Shown: one piece after another, positions 25,462-33,372 of the stretch
Layout of the letters: every line of letters starts with the position of its first letter
How positions within the stretch are numbered: position 1 is the stretch's first letter
NCBI RefSeq assembly: GCF_019805165.1
Contig: NZ_RWIJ01000001.1
Coordinates: forward strand, 124,001 to 188,000
Source of the DNA: Azospirillum sp. 412522
GTDB taxonomy: Bacteria > Pseudomonadota > Alphaproteobacteria > Azospirillales > Azospirillaceae
Length of the DNA: 64,000 bases
Reading direction: 5' to 3'
Notes under the pieces: generated by a model
Databases searched by the model: none
The model's input: only the letters and a program-made list of their open reading frames with translations
Told to the model about the DNA's origin: nothing
Translations under genes and position numbers: made by a program

Positions 25462-25557
25462 GCGGGGGCTTCCTGGAACAGTGGCGGCGGGCGCGATGAA
25501 GGCGGGATGCGGTACTCCTGTCCCGCCCTCAACAGATGCGCCGGTTTGCCGTCCCGC

Positions 25558-26229
25558 TCAACCTACCCAGTAGAGTGGATCCACCCCGAAGAGCAGGGGA
25601 TGCAGCATCAGCATCCCGCCATAGGCGGCCAGTCCGCCGGCCAGCCGCGCCGGCCCCATCTCCGCCAGTCCGCGCAGCGCCCCGCGCGGCCCTTGCGGTC
25701 CGGTCAGCGGCAGAAGCGAGGTCCGGGCGCGGAAATCCTGGCCGGCGGGACTGCGGCGCAGCACGATCTCGTTCTTCACCAGCGCGAACAGGGCGATGGC
25801 GGCCATGGTGCCGAACAGCAGCACCCGGCGGCCGTCGCCGGTTGCGTTCAGATGGGCCAGCGCCCACAGCAGCAGCGCCAGGCTGCCCGGGGCGCGGGTC
25901 AGGCGATAGATGCCGTGGGGCGGGTTGGGCGCGCTCTGGCTGCCGAACCGGGTGGTGACGCGGGCGACCAGCAGCAGGAAAACGACAGGCATCACCAGGG
26001 CCACCAGCGGGGCCGCCCAGTCGAAGGGGGTGAACAGCACCCCCCCGCCATCGGCGGCGCGATAGGCCAGCACGAACAGGGCCAGCGTCCCCAGCGAGCC
26101 GGCGGAATGGACGGTCGCGAAGCCGCCGCGGCCGAGCTTGGCGATCAGGGCGGGCCGCACCCCCGGCCAGGACGGCAGGGCGTGGCTGAGGAACAGCAGG
26201 GCGGCGGCGAGGGCGAGGGATGCGGTCAT
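25558..26229 (-). CDS. NnrU-like integral membrane protein
   Basis: This 223-residue protein has about six transmembrane helices and the NnrU family pattern: FLSHALPSWPGVR near the N-terminus, a TVHSAGSL motif and the N-x-x-H-G-I-Y-R-L-T-R-x-P-G loop. NnrU was named from nitric-oxide-related loci, but most members have no proven role and may act in heme or membrane metabolism. The start at 26229 removes a 17-residue non-conserved extension. It is divergent from the DedA gene. Confidence 0.75.
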   Translation of the reverse strand: MTASLALAAALLFLSHALPSWPGVRPALIAKLGRGGFATVHSAGSLGTLALFVLAYRAADGGGVLFTPFDWAAPLVALVMPVVFLLLVARVTTRFGSQSAPNPPHGIYRLTRAPGSLALLLWALAHLNATGDGRRVLLFGTMAAIALFALVKNEIVLRRSPAGQDFRARTSLLPLTGPQGPRGALRGLAEMGPARLAGGLAAYGGMLMLHPLLFGVDPLYWVG

Positions 26230-26380
26230 GGTGGAGGCATTGAACCGTGAACGAACGACCGGCGCCTTGATCGGAGTCAAGAGAGCTTGGGGTCAAGAAG
26301 GGCGGGAATGGGGGAACGCCGGCAAGGTCCGCACGGTTCATGGAAGGAGGCCCGTTCACCCCGCCAGCTTCGTGGACCCC

Positions 26381-27019
26381 ATGACCGAGTGGATCATCCA
26401 GATCGTGCAGCAGTTCGGCTATCTCGGCATCTTCCTGATGCTGATCCTCGCCCGCGTGCTGCCGCCGGTGCCGGCGGAGACGGTGATCCCGCTGGCCGGC
26501 ATGGGGGCGGCGACGGGGGAGTTCAACCTGCTGCTGGTGGCGCTGGCCGCCGGGCTCGGTTCCGCCGTGGGGGAACTGGTCTGGTACCTGCCGGCCCACT
26601 GGATGGGGCGCGAGCGTTTCGAGGCCTTCCTGCGCCGCCATGGCCATTGGCTGACTGTGAAGCCGGAGCAGGTCCACCGCGCCACCGAATGGTTCGCCCG
26701 GCGCGGCGGCCTTGCCGTGCTGCTGTGCCAGCCGCTGCCGGGACTGCGCACGCTGATCTCCGTTCCCGCCGGGGCCTGCGGGCTGCCGATGGGGATTTTC
26801 CTGCTCTATGCCGCCGGCGGGGCGGCGCTGTGGTCGCTGGTGTTGGCCGCCACCGGCTATCTGGTGCGGGTCGGCTTTCCCTGGATCGCCGACTGGATGG
26901 TGCCGGGGGCGCTGGTTCTGTTCATCGTCCTGCTGGTCACCTATGTGCTGCGGCTGGTCCGCCACCGCCGCGACAACCGCCGGGCGGAGCGGGACGGAAT
27001 TTCGGGCAGCGGCGGCTGA
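26381..27019 (+). CDS. DedA-family membrane protein
   Basis: This 212-residue inner-membrane protein shows DedA/VTT-domain features: an N-terminal FGYLGIFL segment, the PPVPAETVIPLAGMGA loop, and the GxxGxxxGxxxWYxxG-type region ending in GRERFEAF. It also has RRGGLAVLLCQPLPGLRTLISVPAG with the conserved Arg and Gly-Pro kink. DedA proteins are thought to flip phospholipids or undecaprenyl phosphate and support membrane-potential homeostasis. The start is uncertain, since the nearest GGAGG lies about 30 bp upstream; a GTG at 26372 is an alternative. Confidence 0.82.
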   Translation: MTEWIIQIVQQFGYLGIFLMLILARVLPPVPAETVIPLAGMGAATGEFNLLLVALAAGLGSAVGELVWYLPAHWMGRERFEAFLRRHGHWLTVKPEQVHRATEWFARRGGLAVLLCQPLPGLRTLISVPAGACGLPMGIFLLYAAGGAALWSLVLAATGYLVRVGFPWIADWMVPGALVLFIVLLVTYVLRLVRHRRDNRRAERDGISGSGG

Positions 27020-27155
27020 ACCGGCGCGGAACCTTCGCCCCGGCTTTGGCGTTTGAGGCGCGAGACATCCCTGAATGGACATGGCCTGACGGACATCCCC
27101 TTCCGGCCATGCCCCGGTTTCCGGCGTGAAGCCCGATCCGAAAGGAACCGATCCG

Positions 27156-27740
27156 ATGACCCGCAAATCCGCAACGACGATCCGGTGGCGCGCCGCCGCC
27201 GTGCTGTCGGCGGCGCTCGGCATGGCCGCCTGCGCCACCGACGTGCCGCCGCCCACCGCCCAGCTCGGCGCCGCCTCCCAGGCGGTCCAGGAGGCCGAGC
27301 GCGCCAACGCCCTGCAATATGCCCCGGTGGCGTTGCAGAGCGCCCGCGACAAGCTGGCCGCCGCCGACAAGGCGATGCGTGCCGACGAGCGCACCCGCGC
27401 CCGCCGCCTCGCCGAGGAGGCCCGCGTCGATGCCGAGCTGGCGACGGTGACCTCGCAGCGCGCGGTGACCCAGCAGGCCGCCACCGCGGTGGCCAAGTCC
27501 GCCATCCCGAACAAGCCGCAGTCGGCGGCCGTGCCCAACGCGTCGCCGGTCTACAGCGGCTCGACCCTGACCGCGCCGCCGGCCGATCTGAGCGGCTCCA
27601 GCTACAGCGGCTCCAGCTATGGGGCGCCGCCTGCCGTTCCGCCCGCGCCGGCCGGCTCTCTTGGCACGATCAGCGGTACGGGCAACGGAACCAGCAACGG
27701 AAACAGCTGGGGCTACAGCTATCCGGAGGTGCGTCAATGA
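27156..27740 (+). CDS. DUF4398 lipoprotein
   Basis: This 194-residue predicted lipoprotein has a lipobox-like GMAACAT near residue 26 and an adjacent acidic residue. A helical coiled-coil DUF4398 region follows (about 35-115), rich in Ala, Gln and Glu, and then a Ser/Gly/Pro-rich disordered tail. AAAGGAA precedes the ATG. It overlaps the next gene by ATGA, so the two lipoproteins are made in a coupled way and probably act together in the envelope. DUF4398 proteins often pair with OmpA-like peptidoglycan-binding partners, exactly as here. Confidence 0.78.
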   Translation: MTRKSATTIRWRAAAVLSAALGMAACATDVPPPTAQLGAASQAVQEAERANALQYAPVALQSARDKLAAADKAMRADERTRARRLAEEARVDAELATVTSQRAVTQQAATAVAKSAIPNKPQSAAVPNASPVYSGSTLTAPPADLSGSSYSGSSYGAPPAVPPAPAGSLGTISGTGNGTSNGNSWGYSYPEVRQ

Positions 27741-28507
27741 CCGCGTTCGCTCCCCGCACGATCCTCGTGCTGGCCGGGCTTGGCCTCGGGCTGGCCGGTT
27801 GCGCCACCCAGCCGACCGACAGCGCCGCCCTGACCCAGGCGCGCCAGGACTACAGCCTCGCCGCCGCCAACCCGCAGGTCGCCGGCAACGCCCCGCTGCA
27901 GCTGCGCGACGCAGAGACCGCGCTGCGCCGGGCCGAGGCGATGCGCGACCAGGGCGCCGATGCCGCCGAGGTCGATCATCAGGCCTACATCGTCAGCCGC
28001 CGGGTGCAGATCGCCCAGGAGACGGCCGGGGTGAAGGGCGCCCAGAACGTCGTCGCCAATGCCGACACCTACCGCCTCCAGGCCCGCAACAGCGAGCTGG
28101 AGCAGCAGCTGCGCGACCTGCAGGCGCAGCGGACCGAGCGCGGGCTGGTCATGACGCTGGGCGACATCCTGTTCGCCACCGGCCGGGCGGAGCTGACCCC
28201 CGGCGCCTACGAGCGCATCGACCGCCTCGCCCAGTTCCTCCAGGCCCAGCCCGGCCGCAGCATCCGGATCGAGGGCCACACCGACAACACCGGCAGCGAC
28301 ACCACCAACCTGCGCCTGTCGGAAGCCCGCGCCAACACCGTCCGCGACGCCCTGACCGCCCGCGGCGTCTCGCCGTCGCGCATCGTCACCCAGGGCATGG
28401 GCGAGGCGCAGCCGGTGGCAAGCAACAGCAACGACGCCGGCCGCCAGCAGAACCGTCGGGTGGAGATCGTCATCTCCGACGACGGCAGGGTGGCGGAGAC
28501 CCGGTAG
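27737..28507 (+). CDS. OmpA-family lipoprotein with DUF4398-like N-terminus
   Basis: This 256-residue lipoprotein has a lipobox LAGCAT near residue 22, a helical domain resembling DUF4398 (about 30-135), then an OmpA C-terminal peptidoglycan-binding domain (about 145-250). The latter has the IRIEGHTDNTGSDTTNLRLSEARA motif and NRRVEIVI ending. It would anchor the outer membrane to peptidoglycan. It starts within the stop of the preceding DUF4398 gene and carries a related helical region, suggesting an ancient duplication or direct pairing of the two. Confidence 0.85.
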   Translation: MTAFAPRTILVLAGLGLGLAGCATQPTDSAALTQARQDYSLAAANPQVAGNAPLQLRDAETALRRAEAMRDQGADAAEVDHQAYIVSRRVQIAQETAGVKGAQNVVANADTYRLQARNSELEQQLRDLQAQRTERGLVMTLGDILFATGRAELTPGAYERIDRLAQFLQAQPGRSIRIEGHTDNTGSDTTNLRLSEARANTVRDALTARGVSPSRIVTQGMGEAQPVASNSNDAGRQQNRRVEIVISDDGRVAETR

Positions 28508-28523
28508 GTCTTCACCGCGCAAG

Positions 28524-28551
28524 GCCCCTCTCCCCCTGCGGGAGGGGGGGC
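28524..28551. terminator. GC-rich hairpin after the lipoprotein pair
   Basis: A C-rich arm (ccctctcccc) and a G-rich arm (gggagggggg) pair across a short loop between the convergent OmpA-lipoprotein and phospholipase-like genes. There is no T-run, so terminator status is tentative; it also resembles the CCCTCTCCC repeat seen at 14513 and the window end. Confidence 0.35.
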
Positions 28552-28583
28552 TTTCGGGATCGGGCCCGCCCTTCGCGCGACGA

Positions 28584-30266
28584 TCAATCGCGCGGGGGGC
28601 GGGCTTTCGCGCGTTCCGTCCGGATCGCGCTCCACACCCCCGCCGCCAGCCCGACCGTCAGCAGAGCCGTGGCCGCGGCGCGCAGGGCCGAGCGGGGACG
28701 CGGCGGCAGGCGCTTCCACGGCGCCCAGGCCTCTTCCGGGTCGTCGGGGTCGGCGATGCGCAGGGCGGCGAAGGCCTGTTCCGTCAGGCTGGGGTCGACT
28801 GCCGGCAGATCGGCCAGCCGGCGGCCGGAGTGGCGGCAGAGCCGGCCAATGGCGCCGACGAGGCTGCCGGTCGCCTGGATCTCCATCTCCAGCCGGGTCT
28901 GATCGATGCCCATATGCTCGGCCAGCAGGCGGTTGCGCACGCCCATGATGGCGGCCTCCGCCCGGTCCCGTTCCGGCCCGGCTTCCCGCGGCGCCTCGAT
29001 GGTGAGGTCGCATTCGCTGTCGTAGCCCATCGAGCGGTTGTTCAGGTTGGACGACCCGATGCGCAGCAGACGGCCATCGACCGCCACCACCTTGGAATGG
29101 ACGATTACCCGTCCGCCTTGCTCCGTCACCGGGGTCATCGCGCGCAGCCGGCCGAAGCGGTCGGCCTCGCGCAGGCGGCGCAGGGCCACCGAGCGCGGTG
29201 TGTCCATCGCCATGCGGTCGAACCAGCTCGGGCTTTCCATCGACACCACCAGCACCACCTCCGGCCCGTCGGGCTCGGCCAGACGGCGGGCGAGCGCCGC
29301 GGCGACGCGGGCGGAGGCGAAATACTGGTTTTCCAGATAGATGGTTCGCTTCGCAGCAGCGATGGCGGCGAAGGTCAGCGCCTCGCTCTCGCGGATCGCC
29401 GCAAGATCGCCGGTCGCCGGCATGGTGCGGGAGATGCCGATCCGCGCGTCGGTCAGGACCGGGCGGGCGCAGTCGGGCAGCGGACAGTCCGGCCAGGGAT
29501 CCTGGTCGGGTCGGTCGGTATCGGGAGGCGGGCAGGGCTCCAGCGTCTCTCCGGTGGCGCAGCGCCAGCGCTCCCGCGCCAGTTCGGACAGGGCGCTGGC
29601 CGCGTCGCCGTCGACCATCATCATCACGTCATGGCGCGGGGCGTAGGGCCGGCCGTTCGGACAGAGGCGGCGCGGGTCGTCGTCCCGATGCTCCGAGGTA
29701 TCCCAGCGGTCGAAGGAGAAGTCGATCCCGCCGCAGAAGGCCAGCGCATCGTCGATCACCAGCAGCTTCTGGTGCTGGGCGGCGCCGACCGGCAGCTCCC
29801 CGTCCAGCCGGGCGTTCAGCCGGGGGCCGGTGTCGTGGTCCAGGCGTTCCAGCGGTTCGTGCGGATGGTCGAGGGCGATGGGAAAGGGCATGTCCCATTT
29901 CAGCGCCCGCACATGCAGGCCGGGGCGCCCGCACATCAGCCGGGCGAGGAAACGGCCCAGCGTCTCCGGGCTGTCGGGGTCGAGGCGCATGCGCGGGTCG
30001 ATGTCCCAGCCGACCAGAAGGATCGACTGCCGCGCCCGTTCCATGGCGGCGCGGGCGGCGAGGAAGTAATCGGCGCCGTCGATCAGGACCGCCACCCGTT
30101 TGGCGCGCTCCGTTCGCCAGCAGGTCAGGCCGGGTTGAAGCACCGGTCCGGCCACCGGTTCCTGGATGCCGGCCCGGGAGCTGCGGGCCTGGGCGATGTC
30201 GGCGGAGCGCGCGGAGAAATCGGGCTTCATCGGGGCCATGTCGGGATGATGGGCGGTGGCGGGCAT
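28584..30266 (-). CDS. Phospholipase D-like protein with two HKD motifs
   Basis: This 560-residue protein contains two HxK(x)4D-type motifs, HQKLLVIDDALAFCGGID and HSKVVAVDGRLLRIGSSNLNNRS, typical of the phospholipase D/cardiolipin synthase superfamily that forms a two-lobed active site. A hydrophobic helix near the C-terminus (ALLTVGLAAGVW) suggests membrane anchoring. A eukaryotic-PLD-like arrangement with a WDTSEHRDDDPRR linker is visible between the motifs. The start is uncertain: ATGs at 30266, 30239 and 30230 are all possible. Likely roles are phospholipid turnover or headgroup exchange. Confidence 0.8.
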   Translation of the reverse strand: MPATAHHPDMAPMKPDFSARSADIAQARSSRAGIQEPVAGPVLQPGLTCWRTERAKRVAVLIDGADYFLAARAAMERARQSILLVGWDIDPRMRLDPDSPETLGRFLARLMCGRPGLHVRALKWDMPFPIALDHPHEPLERLDHDTGPRLNARLDGELPVGAAQHQKLLVIDDALAFCGGIDFSFDRWDTSEHRDDDPRRLCPNGRPYAPRHDVMMMVDGDAASALSELARERWRCATGETLEPCPPPDTDRPDQDPWPDCPLPDCARPVLTDARIGISRTMPATGDLAAIRESEALTFAAIAAAKRTIYLENQYFASARVAAALARRLAEPDGPEVVLVVSMESPSWFDRMAMDTPRSVALRRLREADRFGRLRAMTPVTEQGGRVIVHSKVVAVDGRLLRIGSSNLNNRSMGYDSECDLTIEAPREAGPERDRAEAAIMGVRNRLLAEHMGIDQTRLEMEIQATGSLVGAIGRLCRHSGRRLADLPAVDPSLTEQAFAALRIADPDDPEEAWAPWKRLPPRPRSALRAAATALLTVGLAAGVWSAIRTERAKARPPRD

Positions 30267-30590
30267 GGGGGACGCCCTGTCGGAAGCCGACCGGGAGACT
30301 TGCGCGGACCGTCCGCCTCGCGGCTTGAACCCCCGTGGGCGCGCGTTGTTCCCCAATCGCCGGCCGGGCGTCGGGATCTCGCCGAAGGAGCCGGGACGGA
30401 TACGGGTTTGCCGTCGATTTCCGAAAAAAAGTGCCGACGGCGACCGTAACCATGAACGGATTGCCCTGTTTTAAACCGATGAAAGACGCGAGGCCCGGGA
30501 CGGACGTCGCCGTACGGCTCGAATCGTGGCCTCCGTTTCGTTCCAAAGACGCCCGAGTGCGAGGCGTTGCCACCATGAAGGAGTTCGAGG

Positions 30591-31022
30591 ATGCGTAACC
30601 TGATGATCGGTACTGTTTCGGCAGTTCTTCTGATGGCCGCTCCGGCCATGGCCCAGACCGCTCAGCAAGCCAACCCCGGAGCCCTCAAGGGCAGCGGCGC
30701 GTACACCACCGCCCCGAGCAGCACCACCAACGTCGGACCGGACGGCATCGTCCACACCCCGCCGGGCGCCACGACCTCGCCGTCGGGCGGCTCCACGACT
30801 GGTGGTCCGGCCCAGACGCAGGGCACCTCCGGCTCGAGCGGCACCTACGACAGCAACATGTCGGGGTCCTCGGTTTCGCCGGTCCCGGGCGTGACCACCG
30901 CGCCGTCGGGCATGGGCAACAACACCGGCAGCAACGTTCCGCGCGACAACCAGACCGCCACCGGCACCCACTGCCCGCCGGGCACCCCGAACTGCGGTCC
31001 GGACAACGGCGGCAGCCAGTAA
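30591..31022 (+). CDS. Secreted Ser/Thr/Gly-rich protein of unknown function
   Basis: This 143-residue protein has a signal peptide cut near APAMAQ, then a low-complexity Gly/Ser/Thr/Pro chain with PSGGSTTGG-like phrases. It ends in a small Cys-containing motif, THCPPGTPNCGPDN, that could form a disulfide. AAGGAG lies upstream of the ATG. I do not recognise the family. It stands alone between the phospholipase-like and amidotransferase genes. Confidence 0.6.
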   Translation: MRNLMIGTVSAVLLMAAPAMAQTAQQANPGALKGSGAYTTAPSSTTNVGPDGIVHTPPGATTSPSGGSTTGGPAQTQGTSGSSGTYDSNMSGSSVSPVPGVTTAPSGMGNNTGSNVPRDNQTATGTHCPPGTPNCGPDNGGSQ

Positions 31023-31187
31023 CCGGCCTGCAGCGGAATCACCGCGGGCGCCCCGGAGCCATCCCTCCGGCGGCGCCCGCGTCGTTTTCGGGGGCGCTCC
31101 AAGCGCTGTTTCAGCGGCGGCGAACGGCCGGGAAGCAGGGCCGATGGAAGCGGGAAAGGGCGACAGGGCGTGACTGTCCTCCGGCCG

Positions 31188-31931
31188 TCAGCCGGGTGCG
31201 CGGGCCGAGCGGCGCGACGGCGCCTCCACGAACTCGTCGAGCGGGGCGGTGCCGGCGGCGGTGGCGACCAGACGGCGGAACAGGGCCTGCTGCCGGCTGT
31301 CGGCGACCAGATATTCGGGATGCCACTGCACGCCGATCATGAAGGGCTCGTTCGGCGCCTCGATGCCCTGGACCACGCCGGCCCGTTCGCGGGCGACGAC
31401 GCGCAGGCCGTCGCCGACCCGGTCCACCGACTGGTGGTGCAGAGCATTCACCCGGCATTCGGCGATGCCGAGGATGCGGTAGAGCCGGCTGTCGGGTTCG
31501 ATCCAGATGCGCTTGCGCGGCAGCACGGTGCGCATGTGCGGCGCCTCCTCGTACACCTCGTGGATGTCGATGTGGAGCGAGCCGCCGCGGTGGACGTTGA
31601 GCATCTGCGACCCGCGGCAGATGCCCAGCACCGGCAGCGCGATCTTCGCGGCGCAATCCAGCGCCCGCATTTCCAGCCGGTCGCGTTCCGGATCGATGCG
31701 GATCTGCGGACGGGCGGACTCGCCGTAGAGCGAGGCGTCGATGTCGTCGCCGCCGCCGACGACCAGCGCGTCCAGCCGGTCGATGGGAAAAGGCGCATCG
31801 GCGGTGATGCGGACCGACGACGCGCCGGCCCGCCACAGGGCAAGCCGGTTGGCCATGGCGGCGATGCGGCTGCCATGGATCGAGGCGGTGATGCCGACCA
31901 GCGGCCGGGACCTGCCGACGATGGCTGCCAT
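31188..31931 (-). CDS. Class I glutamine amidotransferase-like hydrolase (peptidase C26 / PuuD-like)
   Basis: This 247-residue protein belongs to the gamma-glutamyl-GABA hydrolase group. The nucleophile Cys lies in LGICRGSQMLNVHRGGSLHIDI, and the catalytic His/Glu in VQWHPEY. An N-terminal GITASI and the DALVVGGGDDIDASLYGE loop agree. GAGGGGG precedes the ATG at 31931. It follows an amidoligase gene by 11 bp. In this pairing, noted by Iyer and Aravind for predicted peptide-ligating cassettes, it probably cleaves an amide made by the ligase or supplies ammonia, so it need not degrade putrescine conjugates. Confidence 0.83.
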   Translation of the reverse strand: MAAIVGRSRPLVGITASIHGSRIAAMANRLALWRAGASSVRITADAPFPIDRLDALVVGGGDDIDASLYGESARPQIRIDPERDRLEMRALDCAAKIALPVLGICRGSQMLNVHRGGSLHIDIHEVYEEAPHMRTVLPRKRIWIEPDSRLYRILGIAECRVNALHHQSVDRVGDGLRVVARERAGVVQGIEAPNEPFMIGVQWHPEYLVADSRQQALFRRLVATAAGTAPLDEFVEAPSRRSARAPG

Positions 31932-31942
31932 GGAAAACCCCC

Positions 31943-33007
31943 TCAGCCGGCCTGACGGGCGGAGCCGTCCGGGATGTCGCCCCGGTCGGCAACCTCTTGA
32001 ATCCCTGGCCCCTGAATCCCTGGCCCCTGAATCCCTGGCCCCTGAATCCCTGGATTGGCGGCGAGCACCGCGTCGATCCGCTCGGCCCAGCCGTCCAGTT
32101 GCCGCGCCTCGGCAGCCCGGCGGTAATCGGTGCCGAGTCCGTCCAGCAGGGCACGGTCGGCGGCCAGCCGCTCCACCGCGACCCAGCGGTTCCAGTCGGC
32201 GGCGAGCGACCAGCCGGGATCGCTCAGCCGCGCGTTGGGCAGCCGGTAATGGAAGGTCGGACGCGGGCGGACATGCGGGTCCTCCATCGCCTTCGCCAGA
32301 CGGTCGCGGTCGAGGTGGGCGAACAGCGGGAACAGGTCCAGCTCGCGGTTGCGCGTGGGGTTGTCGGCCAGATAATCGTCGATCAGCCCGCCGAGATCGG
32401 GGCGATAGGCCGGATCGACCACCTTGGCGGCATAGGGCGTCGGGAAGGCGGCGATGAAGCCGGACAGGCGCCGGGTGACATCGACGCGGATCTCCCGCCG
32501 CAGCCAGGGGGCCAGCAGCAGGAAGGCCTTCAGCGTGTCCAGCAGGTAGTCGCCGTCGGTCCGCGCCACCTCCGGGTTGAAATGCAGGCCGAACGCGAAC
32601 AGCGGGCTGGCCTCCGTTCCGGCGGCGCCCAGCGCGCGCAGGCAGGCGACCATCTCCTCCAGCTCCGGCATCCGGTCCACCGTCACCGGCGGCGCGGCGA
32701 TCTCGAAGGGCATCACCAGACTGCCGATGTTGCCCCACAACGGGCGCAGCGGGTCCAGCAGCGCCGTACCCCCCTTGCCCTTGTGGGCGGAGCGCATGTC
32801 CAGCTCCACCGTGAAATCGCCGAGGCGGGTGTCCGTCACCAGACATCGATGGGGATTCTCGACGGTGACCGTCCCGCCGAACAACCGCTGCACGCAGGCG
32901 GCGGCCGACGGCGCGTCCAGATCGGCGAACTCGAGTTCCACCCCCACGCGGCGCGGCGTGCCCTGGGACGTGGTGCGGAGCGGGGGGAGAAGGAAGGGTG
33001 TGGTCAT
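31943..33007 (-). CDS. Amidoligase-family enzyme (glutamine-synthetase-like fold)
   Basis: This 354-residue protein has features of the amidoligase (PF12224) family: an N-terminal RRVGVELEFADL strand with the first metal-binding acidic residues, a middle FAFGLHFNPEV motif and a DLFPLFAHLDRDR segment. Such enzymes are predicted to join an amine to a carboxylate with ATP. The C-terminus carries four near-identical GPGIQ repeats encoded by 15-bp DNA repeats, followed by about 20 residues that are probably disordered. Immediately downstream is a class I amidotransferase gene, making the classic two-gene cassette. The substrate is unknown. Confidence 0.8.
   Translation of the reverse strand: MTTPFLLPPLRTTSQGTPRRVGVELEFADLDAPSAAACVQRLFGGTVTVENPHRCLVTDTRLGDFTVELDMRSAHKGKGGTALLDPLRPLWGNIGSLVMPFEIAAPPVTVDRMPELEEMVACLRALGAAGTEASPLFAFGLHFNPEVARTDGDYLLDTLKAFLLLAPWLRREIRVDVTRRLSGFIAAFPTPYAAKVVDPAYRPDLGGLIDDYLADNPTRNRELDLFPLFAHLDRDRLAKAMEDPHVRPRPTFHYRLPNARLSDPGWSLAADWNRWVAVERLAADRALLDGLGTDYRRAAEARQLDGWAERIDAVLAANPGIQGPGIQGPGIQGPGIQEVADRGDIPDGSARQAG
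31997..32054 (-). repeat. 15-bp tandem repeats in the amidoligase gene
   Basis: On the plus strand gaatccctggcccct is repeated about four times, encoding PGIQG units on the minus strand. The unit length keeps the reading frame, so copy number could vary between strains. Confidence 0.75.
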
Positions 33008-33372
33008 TGCAAGGCTTCAACAGCCCACCCCGTGCCCTGTTCCCTGAGGTGGAGACAAGGGCGAAAACCAGTCCGGATGCAAGTCGCGCAGCGTCGCAAT
33101 ACGCGAAAGTCAAGTGGGACGCGGAGGCATACTCCTTTCGATCATGGCACCCCGATGGGAGTATATTTGAGTTTTTGATGTAAATGCTCTGTGTTCGCCG
33201 ACAATTTGGGAGATGCCGACCATCTTCCGTTCATGTTCTTTCGTTCGTGCCGGGCTGATGTTTTCCAAATTAACCGGCGCTTAACCATAAGTGCGGTAGC
33301 GGTAGGCATGCCGCAGGATGGCGCATCCGGTGCCCCGTCCGATCGGCTTCGCGGAGGAGCCTCGTCTACGCC

